A program made the translations under genes and the position numbers. From the NCBI GenBank assembly GCA_947483555.1, contig CANKMW010000002.1, positions 1 to 64,000 of the forward strand: DNA of 64,000 nucleotides, read 5' to 3'. Positions 34,961 to 44,626 of the stretch are shown piece after piece; position 1 is the stretch's first letter, and each line of letters begins with the position of its first letter. A model generated the notes under the pieces. The model saw nothing but the letters and a program-made list of their open reading frames with translations. It had not been told where the DNA came from and ran no database searches. Source of the DNA: Myxococcales bacterium (GTDB lineage: Bacteria; Myxococcota_A; Polyangia; Haliangiales; Haliangiaceae).

Positions 34961-36491
34961 ACGGCCGCCGCAGCTCGCAGTGGCCGTCGCTCCAGGTGCC
35001 ATCGCTCTTGGGCTTGAGCGCGGCGCAGTCCTCACCGCACGCGGCGTCATCGGGCTGGCCCTTCGACCACCGAGTGTAGCCGACCGGCGTGCCGTCGGCC
35101 CACGCCGTCTGGCCCTCGTGGCCGCGGTCCGACAGCCCGATCCACCACCGCTCGGAGCTGCGCGTCTTGGCCAGCTTGGCCAGGGCCAGACCCTGGGCGT
35201 CGTCGTCGATGCGCGCCAGGTGACCATCGAGCTGCTGGCAGTGCGCCTCGGCGTCGCTCCAGGTCAGCGCGGTGGCGCAGAGCTGGAACCTCGCGCCGCC
35301 GGCCGCGGCCGGTTCGCAGTCCGGCACCGGCGCCGCCGGCGGCGCGGTCAGGCGGATCAGCGAGGCGCGCACCTGACCGGGGCGCTGGGCCACGAACCGC
35401 CGCAGCTCGGTGCGCGCCGCGCTCATCTGCCGGCTGTCGTAGGGGCGGCGGGGATCGTTGCGACCGGCGGCGTCGACCAGCGTGAACCAGCGCTCGAGCG
35501 CGCCCGATCGCGACAGCAGCTCGAGCTGAGCGGCGGCGCGCGCGAGCGCCCGCGCGTACGCCGTGCGGCAGCGGGTCTCGGCGAAGCAACGCTTGGCCAG
35601 CAGGCCTCCGGAGTCGGTGACCTCGAGGTGGCGCTTGAACGAGCGATCGAGGCCCCACGGCAACATCGACCAGCGGCCGTCCCGGCGGTCGTGGTGCAGC
35701 CGGTAGTTGTGAGCGTGGCGGTAGCCGTCGAAGTCGCCGATCAGGTTCGAGACCGCCAGGTAGGCGACCACGCGCTCGACGTCGAGCGGGCCGGCGGCGG
35801 CGAACAGGCGATCCGGGTCGGCGGACGCGAGGTTGGCGAGCGCGATCAGATCGGCGTGCTGCTGATCCTTGCCGCCGTCCTGCTCGAAGCGGGCCGCGTC
35901 GTCGGGGTAGAGATCGCAGCCGAACTCGCCCTCGTACAGGGTGCCGTGATCGTCCCCGTAGGCGCGCTCGAGCAGGTGGTCGTCGACGGCCTCGACGTTC
36001 AGGTACAGGCCGAGGTCCTGACCGTCGAGCCGCAGCTGCGCCCAGCCGGTGCGCGGCGCGGCGACCCCGAGCTCGCGGTGCAGGCGGTAGGCCAGCGTCT
36101 CGCGCACCCGGGTCGGATCTTCGACCAGGTTGTTGAGGACCAGCTCGGACAGGCCGAGGAAGCGCCGCTTCTTGACGAACTTGTCGAAGCGAATCTTGAA
36201 CGCCGGCTTGCCGTCGAGGCCCTGGCGCGAGCGATTGCCCTTGAGGCGCACCGCGACATCCGGGTAGGTCTCGCCGGCGTAGCGGAACGTGGCGTGCACC
36301 CACTCCTTGGGACGCTGCCCGAGCGCGCGCCGGGCGTCGTCGTCGAGCTCGAGCTCGAAGCGCGGCACCAGCCGCTCGCCGAACAGCTGGTCGGCGTTGC
36401 GCGCGATCGGCGACGCGCCGACCTCGCGCTGACCACAGCCAGCGGCGAGGACGGCGGCGAGCGCGAGCCAGAGGACTAGCGCGCGCAGCAT
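34947..36491 (-). CDS. CotH-type protein kinase lipoprotein fused to a C-type lectin domain
   Basis: 514 residues. The lipobox VLAAGC (Cys19) gives a lipidated, exported protein. Residues about 45-380 are a CotH kinase domain: VRLKGNRSRQGLDGKPAFKI (81-100), LVLNNLVEDPTRVRETLAYR, GQDLGLYLNVEAVD, then GDFDGYRHAHNY (252-263) and LPWGLDRSF (277-285), which carry the Asp residues expected for catalysis and metal binding. CotH proteins phosphorylate Ser-rich substrates outside the cytoplasm. Residues 400-514 are a complete C-type lectin domain with WWIGLSD, WADGTPVGYTRW, GQPDDAACGEDCA and FICR. It starts 6 nt after the Ser-Asp-repeat lipoprotein gene, in the same operon. Confidence 0.9.
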   Translation of the reverse strand: MLRALVLWLALAAVLAAGCGQREVGASPIARNADQLFGERLVPRFELELDDDARRALGQRPKEWVHATFRYAGETYPDVAVRLKGNRSRQGLDGKPAFKIRFDKFVKKRRFLGLSELVLNNLVEDPTRVRETLAYRLHRELGVAAPRTGWAQLRLDGQDLGLYLNVEAVDDHLLERAYGDDHGTLYEGEFGCDLYPDDAARFEQDGGKDQQHADLIALANLASADPDRLFAAAGPLDVERVVAYLAVSNLIGDFDGYRHAHNYRLHHDRRDGRWSMLPWGLDRSFKRHLEVTDSGGLLAKRCFAETRCRTAYARALARAAAQLELLSRSGALERWFTLVDAAGRNDPRRPYDSRQMSAARTELRRFVAQRPGQVRASLIRLTAPPAAPVPDCEPAAAGGARFQLCATALTWSDAEAHCQQLDGHLARIDDDAQGLALAKLAKTRSSERWWIGLSDRGHEGQTAWADGTPVGYTRWSKGQPDDAACGEDCAALKPKSDGTWSDGHCELRRPFICR

Positions 36492-36497
36492 CTGCGG

Positions 36498-37052
36498 TCA
36501 GACCGGCGGGGTCTCGGGCGGCGTCTCGGGCGGGGTCTCGGGCGGCGGCACGCAGTCACAATCGGCGCCGTCGGCGTTGCCGTCGCCGTCGCCATCGGAC
36601 ACCGAGTCGTCGCCCGCGCTGTCGGCCGAGTCGACGGTCGAGTCGGAGTCCGACGCCGAGTCGGAGGTCGAGTCGCCGCCGCCGCAGTCGGCGTTGGACT
36701 CCGAGTCGCTGTCGCCGTCGGAGTCCGACATCGAGTCGGTGCCGGTGTCGCCGGTGTCGCCGGCGCCGTCGTCGCTGTCGGAGCCGCCCGCGCTGTCGGC
36801 GCCATCGTCGCTGTCGGCGCTGTCGCTGTCGCCTTCGGACGCGCTCTCGGTGTCGCCGCACACGAAGCGATCGAGGCGGCCGTCGCCATCGACGTCCAGG
36901 GCGACGGTGCTGACGTGGTCGGTCGGTACGCAGACGACCCCGTGCGCGGAGTCGTAGCAAGCGATCGATTGCGGCGTGCTCGACAGGTCGGTGCCGGTGC
37001 AGCCGATCAGGACGAGGCCGAAGAAGGAAGCCAGGAACATCGCGTGACGCAT
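36498..37052 (-). CDS. Ser-Asp-repeat lipoprotein, possible substrate of the CotH kinase
   Basis: 184 residues. AGGAGGT stands before ATG 37052, and the lipobox is LVLIGC. Residues about 20-65 contain an FG-GAP-like calcium loop (DVDGDGRLD). Residues 70-165 are mainly Ser, Asp and Gly in short runs such as SDSDDGAGD, SDSDGDSDSESN and SDSASDSDSTVD, an acidic low-complexity region with many Ser beside Asp. A Cys-containing end (DCDCVPP) and PPETPPET repeats close it. It is the first gene of the operon with CotH, behind a near-consensus sigma-54 promoter. The substrate role is an inference from operon position and composition. Confidence 0.8.
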   Translation of the reverse strand: MRHAMFLASFFGLVLIGCTGTDLSSTPQSIACYDSAHGVVCVPTDHVSTVALDVDGDGRLDRFVCGDTESASEGDSDSADSDDGADSAGGSDSDDGAGDTGDTGTDSMSDSDGDSDSESNADCGGGDSTSDSASDSDSTVDSADSAGDDSVSDGDGDGNADGADCDCVPPPETPPETPPETPPV

Positions 37053-37079
37053 GAGAGAACCTCCTGTGCCAGACCCTTC

Positions 37080-37094
37080 GCAAGCCGCGTGCCT
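37080..37094 (-). promoter_or_regulatory. sigma-54-like promoter of the Ser-Asp lipoprotein/CotH operon
   Basis: On the minus strand AGGCACGCGGCTTGC differs from the -24/-12 consensus only at the first base. The predicted start near 37068 is 3 nt before AGGAGG. Confidence 0.65.
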
Positions 37095-37234
37095 CTCGCA
37101 ACGATCTGGAACCACACAGGCGGCTCCACCATGTGCGCAAACCTGGGACGATCCAGGTGTACGGTTCCGGTTCTGCGTCTGTCACTCCTGTGGGCGCCAT
37201 TGCGATCTTGTCACGGCTACACTGGCCGCCTCCG

Positions 37235-40200
37235 ATGAGCAGCCCCGGCCGACGGATCATCACGGAGTCACTCGAGCTCGGCGCCGGCCATGTGCTCGCC
37301 GGTCGCTTCGTCATCGAAGACGAGCTCGGCTCGGGCGGCATGGGGACCGTGTTTCGCGCCATCGATCAGCAGACCGGGGCCCGGATCGCGATCAAGGGGC
37401 TCAACCAGCCGGCGCCCGATCTGCTGATGCGCTTCAAGCGCGAGTACCGCGCGCTCGCCGACGTGCGCCATCCCAACCTGGTGCGACTCGGCGAGCTGTT
37501 CGAGGCCGGCGGGCACGTGTACTTCTCGATGGAGCTGATCGAGGGCACCGACTTCCTTTCGTGGGTCCGCCCTCGACGTGCCGGGGGGCAGTCGCGCCGG
37601 GCCCGCGACCGCGGCGCCATCGACTTCGACGAGGTCCGCCTCCGCGAGTCGTTGCGGCAGGTCGCGGACGGACTCACCGCGCTCCACGCCGCGAATCAGG
37701 TCCACCGCGACATCAAGCCGGCCAACCTGCTGGTCGAGCCGTCGGGACGGGTCGTGCTCCTCGACTTCGGTCTCGCGACCCGGGTCGAGGATGGCCGGCA
37801 ACAGAGCGACATCATCGCGGCCGGAACCGTCGCCTACATGGCGCCCGAGCAGGCCTCCGGTCAGCCGGTCGGGCCGCGCGCCGACTGGTACTCGGTCGGC
37901 GTGCTGCTGTTCGAGGCGTTGACCGGCGACCTGCCGTTCGACGGCGATCTGGTCGCGCTGGTGACCGCCAAGATCAGCGAGGACGCACCCGATCCGGAGG
38001 CGCGCGTCGCCGGCCTGCCCGCCGATCTGGCCGAGCTGTGCCGCGAGTTGCTGTCCCGCGCGCCGCAGCGGCGGCCATCGGGCGCCCAGGTCGTGCGCCG
38101 CCTGGGCCCCAGCACCCGGAGCCACACCGAACCGCGAACCCCGGCAACCGCATCCGCCGGCTTCGTCGGTCGCCGCGCCGAGCTCGACGAGCTGACCACC
38201 GCGCTGGCGGCGGCGCAACGCGGCCCGGTGTTCCAGCTGGTGGTCGGCGAGTCGGGACTCGGCAAGACCTCCCTGGTGCAGGCGTTCTTGAGCTTGCTCA
38301 CCGCTCGAGACGATCTCCTCGTGCTGGCCGGCCGATGCCACGAGCGCGAGTCGCTGCCGTTCAAGGCCTTCGACGGGGTCGCCGACGTCCTGAGCCGTCG
38401 CCTGAGCCGCTGGGCCGACGCCGAGGTCGAGGCGGTCCTGCCGCGCCGCATCGAGATGCTGGGCGCGCTGTTCCCGGCCCTCGATCAGGTACCGTTGATC
38501 GGCCGGGCGGCGACCATCACAGGTGCGGTCACCCAGGAGCTCGACCTGCGCGAGTCGCGACGGCGCGCGTTCGGCGCCTTCCGCGAGCTGCTGGCCCGGA
38601 TCGCCGAGCGCCAGCCGCTGATCGTGTTCGTCGACGATCTGCACCGCGCCGACCCCGACAGCATCGACCTGCTTCGCCACCTCATGCGCCCCGACGGTGG
38701 GCAAGCCCCGCTGCTGATCGGGACTGCCCGTCCATCGCCGGTGCTCGACAGCCTGATCGCGATGGGCGCGCGTGGCGAGATCGTGGTGCCGCGCGTGCTT
38801 CGCCTCGAATCACTCGAAGACGGACCGGCCCGCGAGCTCGCCCGGCTGGCGCTGGCCCGCGGCGGCGGCCCGGCCCCGTCAGGCTCGGCGTCGCCGATCG
38901 CGGCCATCGTCGCCGAGGGTCGCGGCCACCCCGGCTTCATCCTCGAGCTGACGCGGGCAGCGACGGTCGCGGATCGCGACGGCGGTTCGCTCGATGCGGT
39001 GTTCATGGCCCGCGTCGACCGCTTGCCCACCGAGCAGCGCGCCGTCCTCGACGTGCTCGCGGTCGCCGAGGCTCCGATCCAGCTGGCCGTGCTCGCCACC
39101 GCGATGCACCTCGACAGCGGACATCTGGTCCCGCTGCTCGACGCCCTCCACGACGCCGACCTGATCGCGACCAGCGGACGGCGCGGCTCCGACTGGGTCG
39201 AGACCTATCACGATCGAGTCGGCGACGCGGTGCGCGACCGCCTGACGGTCGACGCCGGCCGCGCAGCCCACGCCGCGCTCGCCCGTGCCCTCGACACCTC
39301 GGCGGCGGCCGACCCCGAACGGATCCTCTCGCACTATCTGGCGGCCGGCGAGTCCGGCCCCGTGCTCCGCCTCGCCACCGTCGCCGCCGACCGCGCCGCC
39401 GCGACCATGGAGCACCGCCGCGCCGCGCGGCTGTGTCGCCTGGCGCTCGCCCACGCGCCGCCCGCTGTCGAGGCCGAGCGCCTGCACCTGGCCGCGGCCA
39501 CGGCGCTGGCCACGCTCGGCATCGGCGTCGAGGCCGCCGACCACTACCTCCACGCCGCTGAGCTGGCCCTCGCTCGCGGCGACGGCGATGTGGGTCGTCG
39601 CTGCCGGCGCCACGCCGCCGATCAACTCCTGCTCAGCGGCGAGGTCAGCCGCGGCGTCGCCGTCCTCGACGAGGTCCTGCGCGACTTCGGGCTCGGGATC
39701 GCGGGCTCGACGACCACGGCGCTGGCTCGCCTGGCCTGGTCGCGAGCGCGGCTGCGGTTGCGCGGGCGCTCGATCGCGCGCCGATCGAGGCCGCTGTCGG
39801 CCCGCGACCGAGAGCTCCTCGACGCCTGCTGGTCGGCAGCGCTTGGGCTGGCCATGGTCGACCCGATTCGCGGCGCCGACTATCAGGCTCGTTTTCTTCG
39901 CCTGGCGCTGCGATCGGGGGACCGCGCGCTCGCCGCCCGCGGTCTCGCCATCGAGGCGGCGTATGTCTCGACCGGCGGGGCGGCCGCCTCGGCGGCAGCC
40001 CACGCGCTCCTCGACGAGGCTGATCAGCTGGCCTCGACCGAGGTCGATCGAGGATGGGTCGACCTCGGTCGCGCGGTGACGTCGCTCATGGTCGGCGACC
40101 TGGCCGGGTCGGCGGCGGCCGCTGACCGGGCGGTCGACGCCTTCGTGGGCCGCGCCGGCGGCGACACCTGGGCGCAGCGTAACGCCCGCATCTACGTGAT

Positions 40201-40972
40201 CCGTTCCCGATGGTGGCAGGGCCGGCTCGCCGAGTTCGCGCCGCTGGTCCGCGCCGCGGTCGCCGACACCCGCCAGCACGGCGATCACTACAGCCTGGTC
40301 CAGTTGCTGGTCGGAGTCGGCGGCCTGGCCTGGCTGATGGCCGACGACCTCGCTGGCCTGTGGGCCAACGTCGAGGAAGCGACGGCGCTGTGGTCGGCTC
40401 CGAGCTACCAGCTACCGGACTACTACCGGATGAATGCCGTGGTCCGTGGCCATGTGTATGGCGACGACGGCGCCGCGGCGTGGCGACAGGTGGCCTCCGA
40501 CTGGCCGAAGCTGGCGCGGGCGTCGCTGATGCGCATCGACTTCATGGCGATCGATGCCTGGTTCTTGCGCGGCGGCGCGGCGGCGGCGGCGGCGCTGGTC
40601 GCGGACGGCCCCGAGCGAGCCACGCTCCATGGCGAGATCAAACGCTGCGTCCGCCGGCTGGCATCCCGGCCGGAGCCGATGGCCCAGGGCAACGCGGCAT
40701 CGCTGCGCGCCGCGGTCGCGTCCCAGCGCGGCGACCGCGCCGCCGCCGGCGCCTTGCTCTCCGAGGCCGCCGACCACTTCGAGCGCGCCGAGGTGGCCGG
40801 GTTCGCGGCGGCGGCGCGATGGCGGGCGGCCGAGCTGCGCGGTCAGCCCGTTGACCTCGAGATCGTCACCGAGATCGCGGCGGCCTTGCGCGCGATGGGG
40901 GTGGTGGCGCCGCCGCGCTTCGTGGCGATGCTGGTCCCCGGGGTCGTCACCACGGCAACAACATCGCCGTGA
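37235..40972 (+). CDS. Ser/Thr kinase fused to AAA-ATPase and TPR-like region (paralogue A)
   Basis: 1245 residues. Residues 25-290 are a Hanks kinase with LGSGGM (31-36), Lys54, HRDIKPAN (157-164), DFG (177-179) and MAPEQ. From about 307 an AAA_16-type ATPase begins (FVGRRAELDEL), with Walker A GESGLGKTS and Walker B LIVFVDDLHRAD. The remaining 650 residues are helical, TPR-like repeats (AAATALATLGIGVEAADHY). The layout resembles large PknK/MalT-like signalling ATPases of myxobacteria. TACACT lies 11 nt before the ATG. It is tail to tail with a full-length paralogue and overlaps it by 26 bases. The target is unknown. Confidence 0.9.
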   Translation: MSSPGRRIITESLELGAGHVLAGRFVIEDELGSGGMGTVFRAIDQQTGARIAIKGLNQPAPDLLMRFKREYRALADVRHPNLVRLGELFEAGGHVYFSMELIEGTDFLSWVRPRRAGGQSRRARDRGAIDFDEVRLRESLRQVADGLTALHAANQVHRDIKPANLLVEPSGRVVLLDFGLATRVEDGRQQSDIIAAGTVAYMAPEQASGQPVGPRADWYSVGVLLFEALTGDLPFDGDLVALVTAKISEDAPDPEARVAGLPADLAELCRELLSRAPQRRPSGAQVVRRLGPSTRSHTEPRTPATASAGFVGRRAELDELTTALAAAQRGPVFQLVVGESGLGKTSLVQAFLSLLTARDDLLVLAGRCHERESLPFKAFDGVADVLSRRLSRWADAEVEAVLPRRIEMLGALFPALDQVPLIGRAATITGAVTQELDLRESRRRAFGAFRELLARIAERQPLIVFVDDLHRADPDSIDLLRHLMRPDGGQAPLLIGTARPSPVLDSLIAMGARGEIVVPRVLRLESLEDGPARELARLALARGGGPAPSGSASPIAAIVAEGRGHPGFILELTRAATVADRDGGSLDAVFMARVDRLPTEQRAVLDVLAVAEAPIQLAVLATAMHLDSGHLVPLLDALHDADLIATSGRRGSDWVETYHDRVGDAVRDRLTVDAGRAAHAALARALDTSAAADPERILSHYLAAGESGPVLRLATVAADRAAATMEHRRAARLCRLALAHAPPAVEAERLHLAAATALATLGIGVEAADHYLHAAELALARGDGDVGRRCRRHAADQLLLSGEVSRGVAVLDEVLRDFGLGIAGSTTTALARLAWSRARLRLRGRSIARRSRPLSARDRELLDACWSAALGLAMVDPIRGADYQARFLRLALRSGDRALAARGLAIEAAYVSTGGAAASAAAHALLDEADQLASTEVDRGWVDLGRAVTSLMVGDLAGSAAAADRAVDAFVGRAGGDTWAQRNARIYVIRSRWWQGRLAEFAPLVRAAVADTRQHGDHYSLVQLLVGVGGLAWLMADDLAGLWANVEEATALWSAPSYQLPDYYRMNAVVRGHVYGDDGAAAWRQVASDWPKLARASLMRIDFMAIDAWFLRGGAAAAAALVADGPERATLHGEIKRCVRRLASRPEPMAQGNAASLRAAVASQRGDRAAAGALLSEAADHFERAEVAGFAAAARWRAAELRGQPVDLEIVTEIAAALRAMGVVAPPRFVAMLVPGVVTTATTSP

Positions 40973-43900
40973 GGCGGGCCGGGTCGGCGACCCGCTGGCG
41001 CGCCATCCACTGCTCGGCCGTATCGCGGAGTGCGGCACCAGCGTCACCGCCGACCAGCTCGGCGAGGCGACGGCGCGCCGCCGCCGCGTGCATGGCCATC
41101 GCCGCGCCGTCGAAGGCCACCACCGCCCGCTCCAGCTCGCGGCGCGCCCGGGCGGCGTCACCACCGCGGTGGGCGGCGCCGGCCCGCAGCGCCGCCGCCA
41201 GCGCGCGGGTCCACGGCAGGCGCTCACGCTCGAGCCTGGCGGCGGCGCGAACGATGCGGCGCGTATCGAGACCGCCGGTCGCCAGCGCGACCCGACCGTC
41301 GAGGTCGTCGAGCGTGGCCCGCATGATCTGGAAGCGGAGAAACATGCTGCGCCGCGCCGCCATGCGGCCGTCGCGGAGCGCGGCGACCGCTGCCGTGATC
41401 GCCTCGACCGTGCCGTCGTACAGGAACACGGCGCAGCGGCTCACCAGCTGGTAGTAGTGCTGGATCTGGTAGCCGATCGGCGTCCACTGTGCGAGCGCGC
41501 TGTCGGCGGCCTCCCGCGCGGCGGCGAGCTCGCCCCGTGCGAGGTACACGAACGGCACCAGCGCCGCCCGCAAGCTGGTCTCGCCGAACAGATCGCCGCG
41601 GCCGCGACAGTCGCGGAGGTCGGCGTCGACGCGGGCGGCCAGCCGGTCGAGCTCACCGAGGGCGAGCAGCGCGCGTCCCGCGAAGATCTTGGCCGTCGCG
41701 AGCTCCCATGGCACGCCGGCGCAGCGCTCGGTGAGGACGCACCCGGCCTCGTCACACCACACCGCGGCGTCGCGCCAGTCGCCGCGCAGCAGCGCGGCGA
41801 TGCCCCGGCAACCGATCGCCACGCCGCGAGCGTGATCGTCGCCGAGCTGGATCGCGAGCTTGTGGGCGACCTCGAACTGCGCCTCGACCGACCGCGCAAC
41901 CGGCGCGCCCGCGATGCTGCGGTAGGCAACGTCGAGGGCGAGCGCGCGCGCGTAGCGCCGCGGCTCTCCCGCGGCCCGAGCCATGCGGAGTCCGAGGGCG
42001 TGGAACGCCTGCCCACGCATGGTGTCGACGATCGACAGGCCGAGCGCGACGTGCCAACACACGTCGATCCGCGTGAGCATGCGCGGCGACAGGTCACGCG
42101 GATCGCGGACGCGGAACCCTGCGCCACCAACCCGGAGGCGGAGGCGACGCCAGATCACCCAGGCGACGGCGCGCCGCGGCGTGGCCGGGAACGTCAGCCC
42201 TTCGAGCTCGAGGATCTCGCGGATCTGCGCCAGGCCATCGGCGGTGTGGCCGGTGACCAGCAACTGCTGCGCGGCGTGGCGCCGGAGCTCGAGCGCGGTC
42301 ACCGGATCGGCCCGTGACGCGACCGCCAGGAAGTCGGCCGCCGCGTCGGCGCCGCGCCCGATCGCCGCCAGCGCGTCGGCGCGCCCGAGATGACATTCGT
42401 CCATGCGGCCGGCACCGCCGAGCTCGATCGCCAGCCCCCACAGCCGGGCGGCACGGTGGAACGCCAGCGCCGCGGTCGCCGCCGCGGCCGCCACCGCGGC
42501 GTAGCGCGCCGCCGCGTCGAGGTCACCCGCCGATCGCAGGTGCGCCGCGAGCACCTCGGGATCGGCGTCGCCGCCGGCTTCCAGCGCGTCCGCAAACGTG
42601 GCGTGCAGCCCGCGGCTGGCAGCCGGCTCCAGGAGGCCCAGCACCACGGTCGACACCTGATGGTGGTAGGCCTCGATGAGCGTGGCGTCGTCGCGGTGGG
42701 CGTGGCGGACCAGCCGGAGCGAGCGCAGCGTGGCCACCGCGCGCGCGATGCGGACCGGCGCCAGCCCGGTGACCCGGGACAGGATGCGCTCGCCCACCGG
42801 TGCGCCGGCCACGGCGATCGCATCGAGCACCGCCCGCGGATCGCCGTCGAGCGCCTCGACGCGCGTGCCCAGCGCCTCCCGCAGGGAGACGCCGCGCGCC
42901 GGCGTATTCTTGCTCCGCAGGTGATGGTCGATGAGCACGTCGAGCAGGAGCGGATGACCGCGGGACTCGCGGGCAAGCTCGGCCGCCCCGATCGTGGAGT
43001 CGCCGACTCGAGCGAGCATCGACCGCGCCAGCTCGGCGGCCTCGGCGCTGGCGAGCGGCGCCAGATCGATCCGCGCCCCGCCGGCCAACAACGGCGGCAG
43101 CACCGCGCCGGAAGCCAGAGCGCGCCAGGTGGCGATCAACAGCAGCGGCGGCGGATCGGGCCCGCTGACCACCCCGTGCAGCGTCGCCAGCGTCTCGGCG
43201 TCGGCCCACTGCACGTCGTCGACGACCACCACCAGCAGCCGGCGATCGGCGATGCGGGCCAGCATCTCGCCGATCGCCTCGACCACCCGCGCGCGCCGGG
43301 TGTGGGGATCGATCACGTCGTCGTCGACGCGCCGGGTGCGCTTCAGCTCGCCGACCGTGCGCAGCACGGGAAAGGCGCGGACCAGCACGTCGGCGCGACG
43401 CGGCACGCAGCGGGCCACCGCCGCAGCGTCGAGCGGCCGCAGGTGGCGGGCCAGCGAATCCATGATGCCGTCGATGCCGCCGCCGGGGACCGACTCGCGC
43501 TCGTGGCAGCGCGCCCGCAAGATCAGCGCGTCCCGGCCGCCCATGGCCCGGGTCCCGAAGTGGCGCACCAGCGCCGACTTGCCCACCCCCGACTCGCCGG
43601 TGACGACCACGATCCGCGGCCGGCCGCGGATCGCGTCGAGCTCGTGGTCGAGCATCGCCAGCTCGATGTCGCGGCCGACGAAATCGCCGCCGTGGTCGAG
43701 CGAGGTGCTGGCCGTGCTGTCGCGCTTCGCGCCGCCGAGCGCGAGGCGCGGATCGGGTCGTTCGCGGGCTTCGATCGCGAGCAAGCCCATGGCGAGCTGG
43801 GCCAGATCGGACCAACCGTCATCGCCGCCCGCCAGCGGCGGCGGGAGCCGGCGCTGCTTGTCGACCAGGATGGCGACCGCGTCGCCGGCGAACGGCGGTC

Positions 43901-44528
43901 GGTTGGCCAGCGCGTGGTAGAGGATCGCGCCCACCGCGTACCAGTCGGCCGGCGGGCCGAGCGAACCCGCCGCCGCCTGCTCGGGAGCCATGTAGACCGG
44001 GGTGCCGAGCACCGCCCGTTCATCGACCGCCTCGTCGCCGGGGAGCGCCACCAACCCCAGGTCGAGGACCACCAGCCGACCGTCACGCGCCACCATGACG
44101 TTCGAAGGCTTGAGATCGCGGTGCAGGACCCCGACGGCGTGGAGCGCGTCGACGGCCGCGATCAGCTGCGGCAGGCAGGCGCGCAGCCGCGCGATGTCGA
44201 GGATGCCGCCGGGCCGGACGTGATCGAGGAAGGACACGCCCTCGATCAGCTCCATCGAGAAGAACCACACGCCGCCGTGATGGAACAGCTCGCCGAGCGT
44301 GACGACGTTGTGGTGGCTCACCGTGTGCGCGACCCGGAACTCCTGCTTGAGTCGCAGCACGTGCTCGGGCGTCGCCCGGGTCAGCGTCTTCACGGCCACC
44401 CGCACGTCGCGCTGCCGATCGTGCGCCTCCCAGACCTCGCCCATGCCACCCGCGCCCAGGCGGCGGATCAGGTCGAAGCGATCGTGGCCGGCCAGCGGCG
44501 CGCCGTCCATCGTCAAGCCCGTCCACAC
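40947..44528 (-). CDS. Ser/Thr kinase fused to AAA-ATPase and TPR-like region (paralogue B)
   Basis: 1193 residues from GTG 44528; ATG 44510 (MDGAPLAGHDRFDLI) is an alternative start. The kinase (18-280) has LGAGGM (24-29), Lys47, HRDLKPSN (136-143) and MAPEQ, but the DFG motif reads DLG (156-158), a variant tolerated by some active kinases. FVGRDIELAML opens the ATPase, with Walker A GESGVGKSA and Walker B LLVVVVDDVQWAD. A TPR-like region completes it. It aligns along its whole length with the gene at 37235, even in the last residues (RLTAMLLPW against RFVAMLVPG). The two may regulate each other or have split functions after an inverted duplication. Confidence 0.9.
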   Translation of the reverse strand: MWTGLTMDGAPLAGHDRFDLIRRLGAGGMGEVWEAHDRQRDVRVAVKTLTRATPEHVLRLKQEFRVAHTVSHHNVVTLGELFHHGGVWFFSMELIEGVSFLDHVRPGGILDIARLRACLPQLIAAVDALHAVGVLHRDLKPSNVMVARDGRLVVLDLGLVALPGDEAVDERAVLGTPVYMAPEQAAAGSLGPPADWYAVGAILYHALANRPPFAGDAVAILVDKQRRLPPPLAGGDDGWSDLAQLAMGLLAIEARERPDPRLALGGAKRDSTASTSLDHGGDFVGRDIELAMLDHELDAIRGRPRIVVVTGESGVGKSALVRHFGTRAMGGRDALILRARCHERESVPGGGIDGIMDSLARHLRPLDAAAVARCVPRRADVLVRAFPVLRTVGELKRTRRVDDDVIDPHTRRARVVEAIGEMLARIADRRLLVVVVDDVQWADAETLATLHGVVSGPDPPPLLLIATWRALASGAVLPPLLAGGARIDLAPLASAEAAELARSMLARVGDSTIGAAELARESRGHPLLLDVLIDHHLRSKNTPARGVSLREALGTRVEALDGDPRAVLDAIAVAGAPVGERILSRVTGLAPVRIARAVATLRSLRLVRHAHRDDATLIEAYHHQVSTVVLGLLEPAASRGLHATFADALEAGGDADPEVLAAHLRSAGDLDAAARYAAVAAAAATAALAFHRAARLWGLAIELGGAGRMDECHLGRADALAAIGRGADAAADFLAVASRADPVTALELRRHAAQQLLVTGHTADGLAQIREILELEGLTFPATPRRAVAWVIWRRLRLRVGGAGFRVRDPRDLSPRMLTRIDVCWHVALGLSIVDTMRGQAFHALGLRMARAAGEPRRYARALALDVAYRSIAGAPVARSVEAQFEVAHKLAIQLGDDHARGVAIGCRGIAALLRGDWRDAAVWCDEAGCVLTERCAGVPWELATAKIFAGRALLALGELDRLAARVDADLRDCRGRGDLFGETSLRAALVPFVYLARGELAAAREAADSALAQWTPIGYQIQHYYQLVSRCAVFLYDGTVEAITAAVAALRDGRMAARRSMFLRFQIMRATLDDLDGRVALATGGLDTRRIVRAAARLERERLPWTRALAAALRAGAAHRGGDAARARRELERAVVAFDGAAMAMHAAAARRRLAELVGGDAGAALRDTAEQWMARQRVADPARLTAMLLPW

Positions 44529-44626
44529 GCCTGCGGATCGCGCATCACGCAGGATCGTAACCCGGATCTACGCGCGCCAGCCGACCCGCCGTGGAACTGG
44601 CATTACTGTTGCCATTCTTGTGCTGA

